This document shows, in pieces, positions 11,684 through 23,600 of a stretch of 64,000 bases of DNA; the first letter of the stretch is position 1, and each line of letters opens with the position of its first letter. Under the pieces are notes generated by a model. It was not told the DNA's origin. It did not search any database and saw only the letters and a program-made list of their open reading frames with translations. Location: positions 3,182,692 through 3,246,691 of the forward strand of contig NC_063066.1 in assembly GCF_018812025.1 (NCBI RefSeq), in the 5' to 3' direction. This DNA comes from Megalobrama amblycephala. Lineage: Eukaryota; Chordata; Actinopteri; Cypriniformes; Xenocyprididae. Position numbers and translations under genes: made by a program.

Positions 11684-13785
11684 TATATCATACATAATCA
11701 TTTATTAGGCTGAAATGTGAGGTTTGAGATGTATCATTTTATAAAAAATTTTGTTTTTGTCATTTCATATCAATTCATATTGTTGAGGATTTTATAATAA
11801 GTGTTCATGTCTAAGCCTGAGCAGTAATAGTTGTTGTTAATCTTCTGCTTTGAAGTTTTACGGTGGCATTTGGAAATGGAACAGTTCTGTAATAGATGAG
11901 TCAAGAAACCAAAGAAAAAAAGAGAGAGTTTGCAGCAAAACCCTATTGCAATTATTTTAAAACAAAAGGGTCAAGAGCCCAACTAAAACAAACGCAGAGT
12001 TTGCAGGTGCGAATTTACATCTTAATTTTTGAATAGGCAAGCATTCACATTTTCTTCATACAAAGATCATATATATGAAATTATATCAAGTGTAATTACA
12101 AAAAAAGCCTTATGTAAATGGCACATAGAAGAAATCCCTAATCCCTATTGTGACAAACCCATGTTCTTGTCCCTACATATATACCTGACAGGTGCTCTCA
12201 GACATGTGTGCAATTACACTCCACTTTCAGTACTGTGGTAATCAAGTCTTTTTGAAGGCACTTTGATAGCTCCATCTCACTCAGTGCGTAATGAATAAAT
12301 GCACTCCTTACAGGTATGGCAATTACTGGACTAGCGAAAGAGATCTGGGTATAGTGTGCACCCAGAATAGTATATCTTTCATGTATTTAATGTGACATAA
12401 ATTGATTTTAGCTACTACTAGCAAAAAAAAAATCTAATATTTAAGAGAACGTATTTCTGAGCATACATAATTATTTGTTTCTAGAAATCAGAGAAAGAGA
12501 GTCATGCACATTTAAAGCAGTCAGAAGTCAAAGTCACCCTTCCACCCGTTTTCTTTAATGCAACTAAGAGAGAAATACAGATGGCTGATGAATTCTGATG
12601 ATTTCGATATCAATGATATTAGAGTTTTTTATTGCATTGTCACACTTACTGGGGTAAGTTACAATGGAACATCCCGTTAAATAACTTATTACAGGCTTTT
12701 CATTTAAATTTAAATGGTAAAATGTTTATGAAACACAAAACAAGTCACTTTGCAACAGTGAATACATTGAAAAAAGGAGTAAAATGTAAATGCAATGCTC
12801 AAACCTACATACCTTGTGTCCAGTGCATTTGAATGATTTGTAATGATGGCTTTGTGTGCTCTTCTAAAGTTCTGCACTGTTAAATACACGATACTCTGGA
12901 CTGGGATGTGTAGCACTGGCAGAATGAGGGGATGACAGACCTAAAAATACTGCAAAGCAGCTGATGTTGAACAGTACAGCACCTTCTGTCAACCACTGGC
13001 CCTATGGGTCACCCACCAGAAGACTGAAGGGGCCACGAGCGGCAGAATGGTTATAGAAATGTTAGAAACATTAACATTTATCCAACTTACATTGCATTCA
13101 ATGCAAGGTAAATCTTCACATTTTTTGCATCCCCTGGGAATCGAAACTATGATCTTGCCATTGCTAGTGCCATGCTCTGCTGTTTGACTACTATTTGTCA
13201 CTAATCTAGTAATATTTGTGACACTGATCAGCTCCTTTGAACAAATGGCTAGATTGTTCTTACTCTCACTGAAGCACAAGCTGCATCGTTTTCAAATCAT
13301 GCTGGAGGGGAAGATTATCAGGTTTTACACACACCTGTGCAGTTCATGCAGCTCTTGTGCTTCTGTCATTATAGCAGAAGAGAGAAACCAAAGACTGTTC
13401 TTTTTTTTTTTTTCAATTATAATTTCCATGCAGTCACCACAAAATCAAAATGTAAAAATTGTTGTTTTTATGGAATATTGCAATATCGTTACTGCACATC
13501 ATTATGCCCTCGTAATCTTTAATCTCTTCTCTGATGAGGTGTTTACTGTGCGAGAGCAGGACAACCTGTCACTCACATGAGATCAGCGAAGAAATGACAC
13601 AACTTCCATTTCATACTGACATTAATTTAATGCTAATAACATTTTTTTTAATTTAAAATTGTGTATTAAATTTCAGAAAATTCTAAATACAATGTTAATG
13701 ACTGCTCGCCATTTTCTCCTGGATGTATGAACATGTTTGAAACCATAATGAGAAAATCAGACAAATCAGGTGATTTTACGCTGTT
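11684..13785. other. no gene recognised
   Basis: Low-GC sequence with only short frames. The stretch 13525-13595 resembles 56780-56850 (shared AACCTGTCACTCA and ATGAGATC), so it carries a fragment of a dispersed family. Confidence 0.4.
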
Positions 13786-14214
13786 TTAAAATGTTGGTTT
13801 AAAAACAACCCAAGTTGACAAACCCAAAAAATTGACAAACCCAGCCATTGGGTTATTTTAACCCAGCATTTGGGTTTAATGTTTGCCTAAAGTGTTGGGC
13901 AGTTTTATTTAATTCAACTATTGTTTAAAAAATACTGTATTGCTTGCTTAAAACACAAAATATGATGGAAATCAACATTTATTAATATGCTTGTTCACCT
14001 TTTGATTATTATTGTTGCCTCTAGTAATTATGTGTCTGATTTTTAATTTCCAACCTATTTTGGGTTCATTTTAAGTCAGCCATATAGTCATTTTTAAACA
14101 ATAGTTGGATTAAATAAAACTGCTCAGCACATTGGGCAAACATTTAACCCAATTGCTGGGTTTGTCCATTTCCAACCCAACTTGCGTTGTTTTTAACCCA
14201 GCATTTTATAAAGT
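13786..14214. mobile_element. inverted-repeat element, uninterrupted copy
   Basis: About 430 bp with AAAAACAACCCAAGTTG near the left end and CAACCCAACTTGCGTTG near the right. The interior (TTGTTGCCTCTAGTAATTA) matches 9350-9370 of the interrupted copy. Non-coding. A third, end-only fragment is at 15178-15262. Confidence 0.8.
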
Positions 14215-14404
14215 GTAACTGCTACATTATGTGGCAACTATATTTATAGTTGTAAGTTTTAGATCTACTATTGCACAGATTAAATGTTCATGTTGCACAG
14301 AGAGAAATGTAAATTAGATTATATAACAGAAGGACGGCATGGCTCTCTGATAAAATGTTAACTAATGTAATGCTGTAGCTAAATATTTAAGATTGTCTGT
14401 TAAC

Positions 14405-14473
14405 CTGTAGGTCCATCACTGACGGATTCACATCCTCTTCAGTCTTCACTAGAGGTGGAATGGCAGAAGTCAT
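14405..14473 (-). CDS. possible 5' coding exon of the KY-like gene
   Basis: On the minus strand an ATG opens 23 codons (MTSAIPPLVKTEEDVNPSV, then MDLQ) that end CTACAG before a GTTAAC donor in phase 0. Spliced to a phase-0 acceptor at 10742 it would lengthen the KY-like protein to 893 residues. The acceptor CAACAAG is weaker than the nearby CCTCACAG, which would break the frame. It could also be an internal exon starting after CACCTCTAG, or chance. Confidence 0.3.
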
Positions 14474-17241
14474 AGTGACCAGTTTTACAGGTAGGAGACA
14501 CATACTCTTTAACTTTTTAAAGGTGGTTGCTGATATCTGTTTTGTGCCAAACAGTTTCTAAAGGTTGTGAAAGTGCTGCATGCTTTATGTTGAAGGTGTC
14601 ACAAGATATATGTTTGTTTGTTTGTTTTTTTGCAATTTCCCCTTCAATTGGGGATGAATTAAGTGCAGTCTGTTCTACTTATTACAATATGCAGTAAAAA
14701 TGAGAAAAACTGTTTAATAAAACATTAATGCACATTTTCATAATAATATTGTCACATCTGTTGTGGTAAGCAACATGCATGAAGAAGGCAATATCATAAA
14801 TAGTCTTTAATAAACAATGAAAACAGGCAGCAGAATCACAGGAGAGATATTTACATCAATCACACAGCAAATCAAAGATGATCAACAAAACAAATGTCAG
14901 AACAGAAATGTCTAACTAAATGTGTCTTTAAATACTGTGTTAATCATTTGATACAATGCATTCATTGTGTGCATGCATGATTGTTTTTTTTTTAATAACT
15001 GCATGCAATTACATCTAATAATTTCTGTAATCTGTAATTACACTGTCGACACTTCCGTTAACCCACCCTTGAATCTACCTGTATCCCACCTCAAAAGCAG
15101 CACAAGTGTTTTACAATACAACATGAATACAATAAGTACATTGTAGGCTACCCAAAATTTATTATTTTATGCAAGTACACAAATGCTGAGTTAAAAACAA
15201 CCCAAGTTGTGTTGAAAATGGACAAACTCAGCGATTGGGATGTTTTAACCCTGTGAATGGGTGTCTTGGTGTTGCTTAGCACGTTTTTCAGGCCTGGTAA
15301 ATATATATTATATATATGATATATGATATGTTCATGTCTCTGCTCATTTCTAATGGTCGACTGCAATGTAAAATGAGCTTTATCTGTGCTTCTTTATTCT
15401 CAGTCACCTATTCCTAGAAATGATTGGCTTTGATGAGGAAAATGCATGCATTAACTGAACTTTGTGTTTTCATTTATCTTTTACATAGCGAGTCATCATA
15501 GTCATCTGTCTTCATTGTAAACAAGCTGAATTAATTTTTAGTAAATCCATTCCCTTAACTTAATGTTGTCTCAAAAAGCATCAAATTAATCACCTAGTGA
15601 GGTATTCATAAAGAGTGAACTTAAACATTGAGTTTAACTTTTAATTGCTGTAGGTAAAAGTACACTTAACATTTTTGATTGAAATACATTCTAGGTTTAA
15701 ATTAAGTAAATTATGATGGTCTCCATGGTAAAATATAAACATAAATCTCATTTCATGTAGGCGATGCATCTTTATTTATTCATTCTTTTCCAAACAGAAA
15801 TTCACCAAAGGGACAAATAAGCAACAGAACAACATCAATAATTCTAAAGGAATGTGCCCATTAAGTTCCCATGCTTTGACCAAACACACATACAGTAATT
15901 AAATCATTCAACCGCAAGGCCTTATTGTATATTCCCCACTGCTTTATCTGTTCTTGATCATTTTGAGCTATGAAACACTGATTTTTTTAGAGGACCTTTA
16001 AGCCAAAGAAGTTCAAAGAATGTAGATGATTACATAAGCTGATGATCTGAATCAGGTGTATTATGAAGATATATATACAAAATGTGCAGTGCTGTGGATC
16101 CTCAGGATGGAAAACCACTGCTGTATATTATGATCACTTAATAAGTCGAGGTACAACAGCAGAGGGCACTGTTGACATTCACTAAAAGCACTCGTCTACA
16201 ATCTGAAACACTGTAATAGGTGATTCTTTAACTTCTGGTTGATGTGTCAGGGGTTGTGTCTCATCATGACTAACAGATTTCAACATTTTCATTTTGTTGT
16301 ATCAAAAAACCTTTCACAGAAACAGACATTGAGAGTCTCAAGCCATTTTAAGAATGCAAATTAATGTTAAAGTAGAATTAATGTTAGAACAGTGATCTGA
16401 AGAACTGTAAAATAATCCTAAACAATTTCAATATTTATTCATATGCAAATTTATTTTTTTTTCTCTCACAAATTACAGACATAATAAAGTTGTTTTAAAA
16501 CTTAGTGTTGTTTTGTTGAGCAAGGAGACTACAGTGTCAAGCAGCTTGAAATGAAATATGACACATCTGATGTGAAAACATCATGTTAAATGCTATTTTC
16601 ACTAATAGCAGTATTTTCTTTGCACTAAGTGTAATCTTTATATATGCTTTTATGTTTTGTGCAAATAGTGGCAGATAGCTTACTATTTGCACCTCGGTGT
16701 ATTGTAGTACATACATTATAAAACAATATGCAATAATCCCTATCCTAAAGTCCACAGAAACGAGTTAGCGTTCCATCAGAATGGGTTTTTGGTTAAATGC
16801 CTGAAATAAGCTCTGTCATAAACCTATATTTTCACACACATCAGTAATAATACCCTCTTGTGATTATTTTGAAAGCTTCTGCTTGTCTTGAAAACAAATG
16901 GGACTACAGAGGTTGTTAGAGACATTAAATGTCACCACACCAAACAGGAAATTACAATGAGGAGAAATAATATGTTTATGTTATTATTATTTCACTCTAA
17001 TGCTAAGACAATTACTTTATAAATTAGTAAAATTTAAAATGTCGTCGCTGTGCATGTCAGGCAGAAACCTCGTATATTTCATAATTTTTATTTTCCATAA
17101 ACCATTACTATTGGTCACTCTTTATGTCTGTCTATTGATTTTGCAAATATTTAACCAATGAAAAGTAGAGCTTGTGACTAAACCTCGTAACTCTATTGGC
17201 TCCTCATAACTCCGCCTCTATCGCCAGTGAAGACTCGCAGT
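14474..17241. other. no gene recognised
   Basis: Low-GC sequence without a convincing exon. It includes the end fragment at 15178-15262 of the element seen at 13786-14214. The last 200 bp contain CCAAT/ATTGG-like words near 17155 and 17200 and a higher GC content, possibly a degraded promoter or part of a larger repeat. Confidence 0.35.
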
Positions 17242-17452
17242 CAGGGTTGCCAAGTCCGCGGTTTTCCCTCGGAATTGGGCTACTTTTACACTGTTGCCGC
17301 GGGTTGTTTTTCATGTCCGCGGGTTGAATCGACCCAAAATAACGCGATATTTAGTCCCTGGAAGGCGAATTTTACCAGGGGAGCCCCTGAAATTCGACTG
17401 GGCTGGTTTTGAGCAATTGGGTGGGTTTTGTTGTGAAAACCTGGCAACCCTG
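17242..17452. mobile_element. 211-bp hAT-type non-autonomous element with 8-bp target duplication
   Basis: The ends are CAGGGTTGCC and GGCAACCCTG. They are flanked on both sides by CTCGCAGT (17234-17241 and 17453-17460), the 8-bp duplication typical of hAT transposition. The interior is GC-rich and non-coding; short frames crossing it are chance. Confidence 0.88.
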
Positions 17453-18572
17453 CTCGCAGTCGCACTCTTGGAGCGTTTCTTGCTTGTCTGCAATGCAAAG
17501 GTAAATAAAGAACTGGGCTGCATTCAGCCCCGACAAAACGTTGCAAAACGCTTTTTAAACGGAAACAGTGGTGCGTCGAACACCCTGTTCTGATGACGCA
17601 AGAGTTGCAACTACGGCAGCTGAGAAGGCCATTCTTTGTGTTCTTTTTGAAGAATTTTCGGAGCCTGATGAAATCAGTATAAATACGTGTTTAAATACTG
17701 CAAAATATGCTGCCCTTCACTGCCCTTTCCGTCCAGAATATAAGAGAACATCCCAATCGAGTGAAGGGATTTGTGGAAACTGTGGTTCCTAATTATTGTG
17801 ATCCAACATTTGCCTCGCATTTCAGGATGAAAAGACATTTCAGATGAAGGATAATCCACTTCTGTGTTATGATCTATATGACCTTATCATTTGTATTGTG
17901 AGTATTAGGCTATCATTATTGCTGATCACTGTTGTTGTGCTATGATAGTGTAATATTTACCATTATATAATCAGAGGAGAACAGAAATGTGTCACTCCAA
18001 AATACAATAGCAAAATATGTAAATATGTGTAGTACTTTTATGTTACATTCAGCTGTCTCTTTAATACCGCGTGGTTTATTGCTGATTGGGCTGACATCTT
18101 TGACACACCCACCAAACAAGAGAAAACGTATCTCAAACCCTGTTGCACAAAACGTTGCGCACTGGTTTGAGCTTGAACGTGCCCCTGGTTCTTGAGTACA
18201 GCGTTTTCTTTACTCAAGAAACATTATATATAAGACTAATACTTTATGTATTTGAGGAAGAGTGTCTTAGTCTGGTTGAGTCTTAGCCAGTATTGTCTTA
18301 AATATCATGTGCGAAGCATTTCATCTTTTATAACATGAGATTTTGGCCAACTGACAGAAAAACTGAGCACCCACATAACTACAAACAATAAACTTTATAA
18401 CCTGTAAGTTGATGAAAACTAACAGCCTCAGATGCAGCGATTCTAATGACGGAAAAAAACAAGATATAAGATTGATTTTGGTAAAAATTACTATTTAATT
18501 AATTAGTAATAGCTTAAAAATTACAAAAATAACATTACAATATGAGGTCTTGATGATAGGCAGAATTAGTTC
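17453..18572. other. no gene recognised; repeat-like sequence
   Basis: The words AAAACGTTGCAAAACGC near 17536 and AAAACGTTGCGCACTGG near 18149 suggest another short dispersed element between about 17500 and 18200, but I could not define its ends. Confidence 0.35.
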
Positions 18573-18870
18573 AAAGCTGCAATCCGTAACTTTTGGCGCT
18601 CTAGTGGCTGATAAACAGAACTGCACGCGTCTTGCGGAAGAACATTGTAGCCGGATCTACTTCTCTCTGTTTATGTCTATGGCGAGTCACGCAGTACTGT
18701 GCTGCTCCGCGGCTGTTCCTACCAGACCGGTCTAAAATAGTCCAAATATAAACACTTATCATAAGTGTACCATAATGATTCAGAGTAAGACAAAAACACA
18801 TTTGGAAAATGGATTCATGTTGCATATTCTCATTATATAATTTTTTTGTAAATTTTGAACACAAAACACA
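18573..18870. repeat. dispersed repeat (AAAGCTGCAATCCGTAAC family)
   Basis: Starts AAAGCTGCAATCCGTAACTT and has a GC-rich first half and an AT-rich end. I recognise it as a common cyprinid interspersed repeat from its opening words; the class is not established. No coding content. Confidence 0.5.
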
Positions 18871-20286
18871 AATGTGCTTTAAATAGCTTCTGCCAATAAG
18901 GGCTTTTTAGTGTTATTCAATTCCAATCAAACTAAAATTGTGTGTCCTTATTATAAATAAATTGCTTGCAATGAAATCTTAGCCAGAAAGAGTCAACTAA
19001 TTTATTTTTTTTTAAAAAAATCAAATGATCATTTCCACCACAAAATACTTACTTTTAATACTTTTAAAGTTTACTTCACTTAAAAAAGTTACACCTTTGT
19101 ACCTTATTTACCCCTAAAGATTGCATATTAGTACATTAAAGGTACAGATCTGTACATATTAGTACTCCAGTGACCGCTTTAGTACCTTTTTTGTATTGAG
19201 AATTCAATAAACAGTTTATTTTCTAAAGAAAGGATCCAGTACACATGCAAATAATGCCTCCTCTGTGTATGTCTGTGGACCCTGTTACTTTAATCATATA
19301 ACTAAATATTTGCTATAAGTCTCTCTAAATAATAAATTGCTGGCTGAGTCATGTTTCTGAATTCTGTCTCCTGATGCATGCTGCCCCCTAGCAGCAGCCA
19401 GAGGCATAACTCATTGACGCTTCATACCTGAGGTCTGTATAATTAATACACCCACCAACAACTTTTACTACCATGCTGCATGTTTTTCTGGCATAATTTT
19501 AGTGGCATTCAATCTGCTTAGGACTGACTAACATTTAACTCACAAACATTTAACAGAGCGCCAGAGGTGTTTTGTGAAAGCACCTCTTTGATATAAGTTT
19601 AGACGGGAAAATAAAGGTTTACAAGGCATCTAACCTCTACAAAAATAATTAGCAGGTATGCCATGAATGATTACATTATTCTAAAGGAATTCAATGGAAA
19701 AGCACACGAATGAGGGTGGGGTGAACATCAAGGATTTATTTATTTGTGTAAAAGTTAATGCTGCATTGACTTTAGTTTATGAAATAAATCTGCCTTGTTG
19801 ATGGACAGTCAAAACAAAATTTCCCTTTGCACGTTTATCATATGTTTTTGTCAATATATAAGCACAATAACTGATTTACTATGCTAAAACTCAGTGTATT
19901 TCTCAGTCATTATTGCTCATTGTGTATTGTATGTTATTAAGGGATATTCTTCAGATATTCAAGAGGTGCTTTGTGTAAATTTGCCAAATTGAGCATATTA
20001 GCGTTATTACGGATGTGATGCCGGGTTAATTTCTCAATGGACTGGTAGCATGATCTCGACTGCAAATTTTAATTATCCTTCCACCTTGCGACCACTTATC
20101 CTGCATTAATTCAAATTCATATCAGCTCTCAAATATAAGTCTTCTTGGTGGAAAGAAAATTGTTTAATTCATGAAAGTTATTTAATAGTCAGACGTTTTA
20201 AATATTCTCCAGGCAGACCCAGTGCAGGGCTCAATTTCTTAGCATTTCTGGTAATTGTGAGCAGATGTAATGTGCTTAAATAACAC
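18871..20286. other. flank upstream of slc4a11, no feature assigned
   Basis: Low-GC with a short fragment near 19085-19195 rich in GTACC/GGTAC words that resembles a dispersed repeat. No TATA box or CpG cluster is convincing. Confidence 0.35.
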
Positions 20287-20334
20287 ATTTCCATTATATA
20301 AGCTACTCTCTCTCTCTCTCATATATATATATAA
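20287..20334. repeat. (CT)n(AT)n microsatellite
   Basis: Short CT run followed by an AT run, about 250 bp upstream of the proposed slc4a11 start codon. Confidence 0.8.
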
Positions 20335-20546
20335 TGTAGTATAACACAACATTGCAGCATGTTTGCAGTAATGGCATTAATGAGAAATCATGTGTCCGTT
20401 TCAGTTTAGTCTAGTGTCAGTGGCACAGGGACCCAGAGGCAGAGCAAACCCGCCCCGTCTCATGTGCATTGAAGAAAGTGTATACTGAAGTTGCTGAGGT
20501 GTAAAAGTAGAGTTGTGAAGCAGACAGTAGACTTTTATTTGAAACC

Positions 20547-20558
20547 ATGATGGGTTGA
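20547..20558 (+). promoter_or_regulatory. minimal upstream ORF in the slc4a11 leader
   Basis: ATG ATG GGT TGA in the context GAAACCATGATGG lies 22 nt before the proposed start ATG at 20580. If the leader is transcribed as modelled, this strong-context mini-ORF could lower translation of the main frame. Confidence 0.4.
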
Positions 20559-20579
20559 TCGGCTATACTTCTGAGGAAA

Positions 20580-20619
20580 ATGATGGAAAGCAAGGAAGTG
20601 CTTAATTTTGTGCCATCCG
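20580..20619 (+). CDS. slc4a11: slc4a11 exon 1 (inferred start)
   Basis: ATG opens [13 protein letters not shown] and ends one base into a Gly codon before a strong GTAAGT donor. That phase is exactly the one needed by the exon at 29854. No similarity to the mammalian N-terminus is visible, so this rests on splice logic and a plausible start. Confidence 0.5.
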
Positions 20620-23600
20620 GTAAGTTCAGCTGTGTTTTGTCAACTCAGTCAGTGGGGATGGAGACCTGTAAGTGGACAGAAAGTTTTGGTCTCTTCATCA
20701 GGGTAATTTACAGAATCATTTGTTCTGGTTGTATTTGCTTAGACTGGAAGATTACAAGGCATGTGAAATGCTTTTCTTTTTTTTAACGTTGCCAATTTTA
20801 AAGGACTGTGAATGTTTCCTATTACAGTATGTATTAATCAACACTGAGTATGGTACAGTATGCATTTTTTAAAGTCAGCTGTTTTAATCAGACTCTAATG
20901 TACTACTGGAAAATTGTCAAGTAATATTTAAATGAAAAATGATCTTTTTTCTTTCTCTCTAAGAGGATTATCCACCAAGAATCAAAACTCATGTTACTTA
21001 TATATTCAGTTCATTGCAGTGCAACATTAGGTGAAAACTGGTGTAAGAATGAGTCAGGATTCAGCTGGTGATTAAATAATTATGCATATTTTTTCAGATG
21101 TAAATATGCAAATATGATGATCCGTCTGTGTTAAATAAACTTGACTGCAATGAAATCAATCAACACATACTGAATTAAGAAATGTAACAAATAGAGTCAA
21201 ATTGCCTGAGTAACCCTCTCACATCAAGCCTCATTATCTCCTGATGATTGATTAAAAAAAATCATGTTTGATGACTCAGATGCCAGGGATACAATATAAT
21301 AATAATAATAATAATAATAATTATTATTATAGAAGTTAAAAGCTGATGGTAGAGTATGGGACAAGCTCAAAATAGAGAAATTCTGAAACATCAAAACTCT
21401 TAAAAGTTCAAGAAAGGAGTAATAAAATTTAATGATTTAAAATGAATAAATAATAATAATATTCAATATGTCCATCTGATCCGTCCTTAAAGGGATACGT
21501 CACCCAAAAATAAAAATTCTGTAATCATTTACTCATCATGTTCTTCCAAACCCATAAGACTTTCATTCATTTTCAAAATGCAAATGAATATATTAGAATG
21601 AAATCGGAGAGATTTCTGCGTACACAAAAATGAACCTCATTGGTTGTCGCACATCAAACAAGCGTGCTTGAGCTTCCGTTTTCCACATCTGATGTGTGAG
21701 TTGATGAATATGCAAATACATTTGAAGAGTTCAGATGCAAAAGCCTCTAAATACCACCTCCGTCAAAAATAAGATTACGATATTAAGCGAATGCTCTCCG
21801 CACATAGTATTCGTTCATTCATCTAGGGCTGCACAATTAATCAAATTTCTAATTGCGTTTACGATTATGGATGCCATGATTTCGGAATTGTTCAAAGGCG
21901 TGATTACAACAAAAATATCCACATACTTTATTCTGCCTGCTTAAGAGGTGTGTATAGAGCATGTTACGCTGTGAGAGGTGAATCACGACTACTTCAGAGT
22001 GTAAAAGGTCTAACCCAGCACAAAAGGAACACTACCAGTGACGTAAATGTACGCTGATTGGTCGAACACACGCGAAACACCAGCACCCGCCATTTTTTAC
22101 TCCACGAACGAACTGTGCATTCACACCGCCAGCGGCGAGAGCGTCAAAATTCGCCTTGGCTGCCCTGCCAACAACGCTGTACTGTGCGTTCAAACCATAG
22201 ACTGTAAAAAAGATGGACGACGCAACGCCGCTTCCTTCCATTGTAATGAACTGAATGTAAATCGTACAACGATGGGCGTTGACATGTTACGCAAAAACGT
22301 CAGTTTGGAGCCTGGGCATGCGCAGAAGGAATCGTCAGTGGAGCCGGAGGCGGAGTCGCGGTATCAAACTTCCGCCCAGACGACTGCGTCATCACTGATG
22401 TATTTTAAATAGGCTATATAATTATACACAATTTAAAATTCTACCTATAAAATAATAAGCTATTCTGTTTCTAGAGCAATAATATTTTTGAAACTCAAAA
22501 ATTCGGTAGATAAACTCAATATTATATGCCACTAAACTCTAAAATGTCAGAAATGGTCCTGCCATTTTAAATAAAGTTGAACTAACGTTTCAGGAGATCG
22601 ATTAGTGCTCTATAATTAATTAGAGTAGGCTATCATTAGTTTTGTCCTGCTAATTATTATTTTATACCCACAAAAATAATTAGTAACTGCCAGATAACGA
22701 TCACCTGCTTTTTCCCATCATGGCTAATGTCAAGCATGTTATCTTAACTAATAACATTTATTAATTAGCTTATAAAGCCCTCATTTAACGTTACCGAAAA
22801 GAGTTCAGTGATCCGTCAGATCATGTAGGTCGGTCAGTACAGTTTACTGCTGAACAAATCATTTTGTCAGTGTGAAATAACATAGAAGTTGAAAATTAAT
22901 AGTTAGTTATATATCTTCAATCTCCCCTCGAAGCTCCGACAGTCCTCAGAGAAGCTGTCAATCACAACTGTCAATCATGACGACACGCCCGGTTTCTATA
23001 GCATCAAATTGCTAGCTAAAATCAAACTTATCACAAAAACGAACAACTGAATATATATCAGCATGATAACAGCTACCTTAAATGACCAAAACCATCTTTC
23101 GGAAAAATTTATTTGAAGCATAACTTATTTTTTTGTTTTGACTCATTCCCGTTCATTTGAATGGAGAGGGCGAGGTTTATGACCTGTACTGCATCCAGCC
23201 ACCAGGGGGCGATCAAAGAGCCCGCTGCTTCACTTTTCAGGACGTATGAGGCACACCTGGTTCAAACCGCTGCCGACGGGAGGTTTCAAAGTAAATGACA
23301 AGTTGTGGCAACCAATCGGAATCCTCTCAAGCAAGGACCTCTACATTCCGATTGGTTGCTGTTGAACCGCGTCATAGCTCATTACCATAAAGTTGACCTG
23401 ACTTCAACTCTCCTCGACGCTCTCACCATCCAAGACACACCGCGCCGAGCGGACCAAGCAAAACATGATTATGTATTTCTGCTCAGCTAGCGACATTGAG
23501 CATCAACCACATGGCAAAAGCTAATACTTTTTCATATACTGTCTACTTTCTTTGTATAATAACATATTAGACAGGACTTTTAAACCGATGGTAAACTAAT

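Noticed and set aside
13218..13580. 120-codon open frame
   Set aside because: Contains a T-run coding for poly-Phe and a dispersed-repeat fragment; no family resemblance.
17286..17593. Overlapping frames on both strands of 70-99 codons
   Set aside because: They cross the ends of the 211-bp hAT-type element; the GC-rich interior simply has few stops.
22047..22412. 121-codon open frame
   Set aside because: Lies in the GC-rich interior of an inverted-repeat element with no recognisable protein or splice sites.
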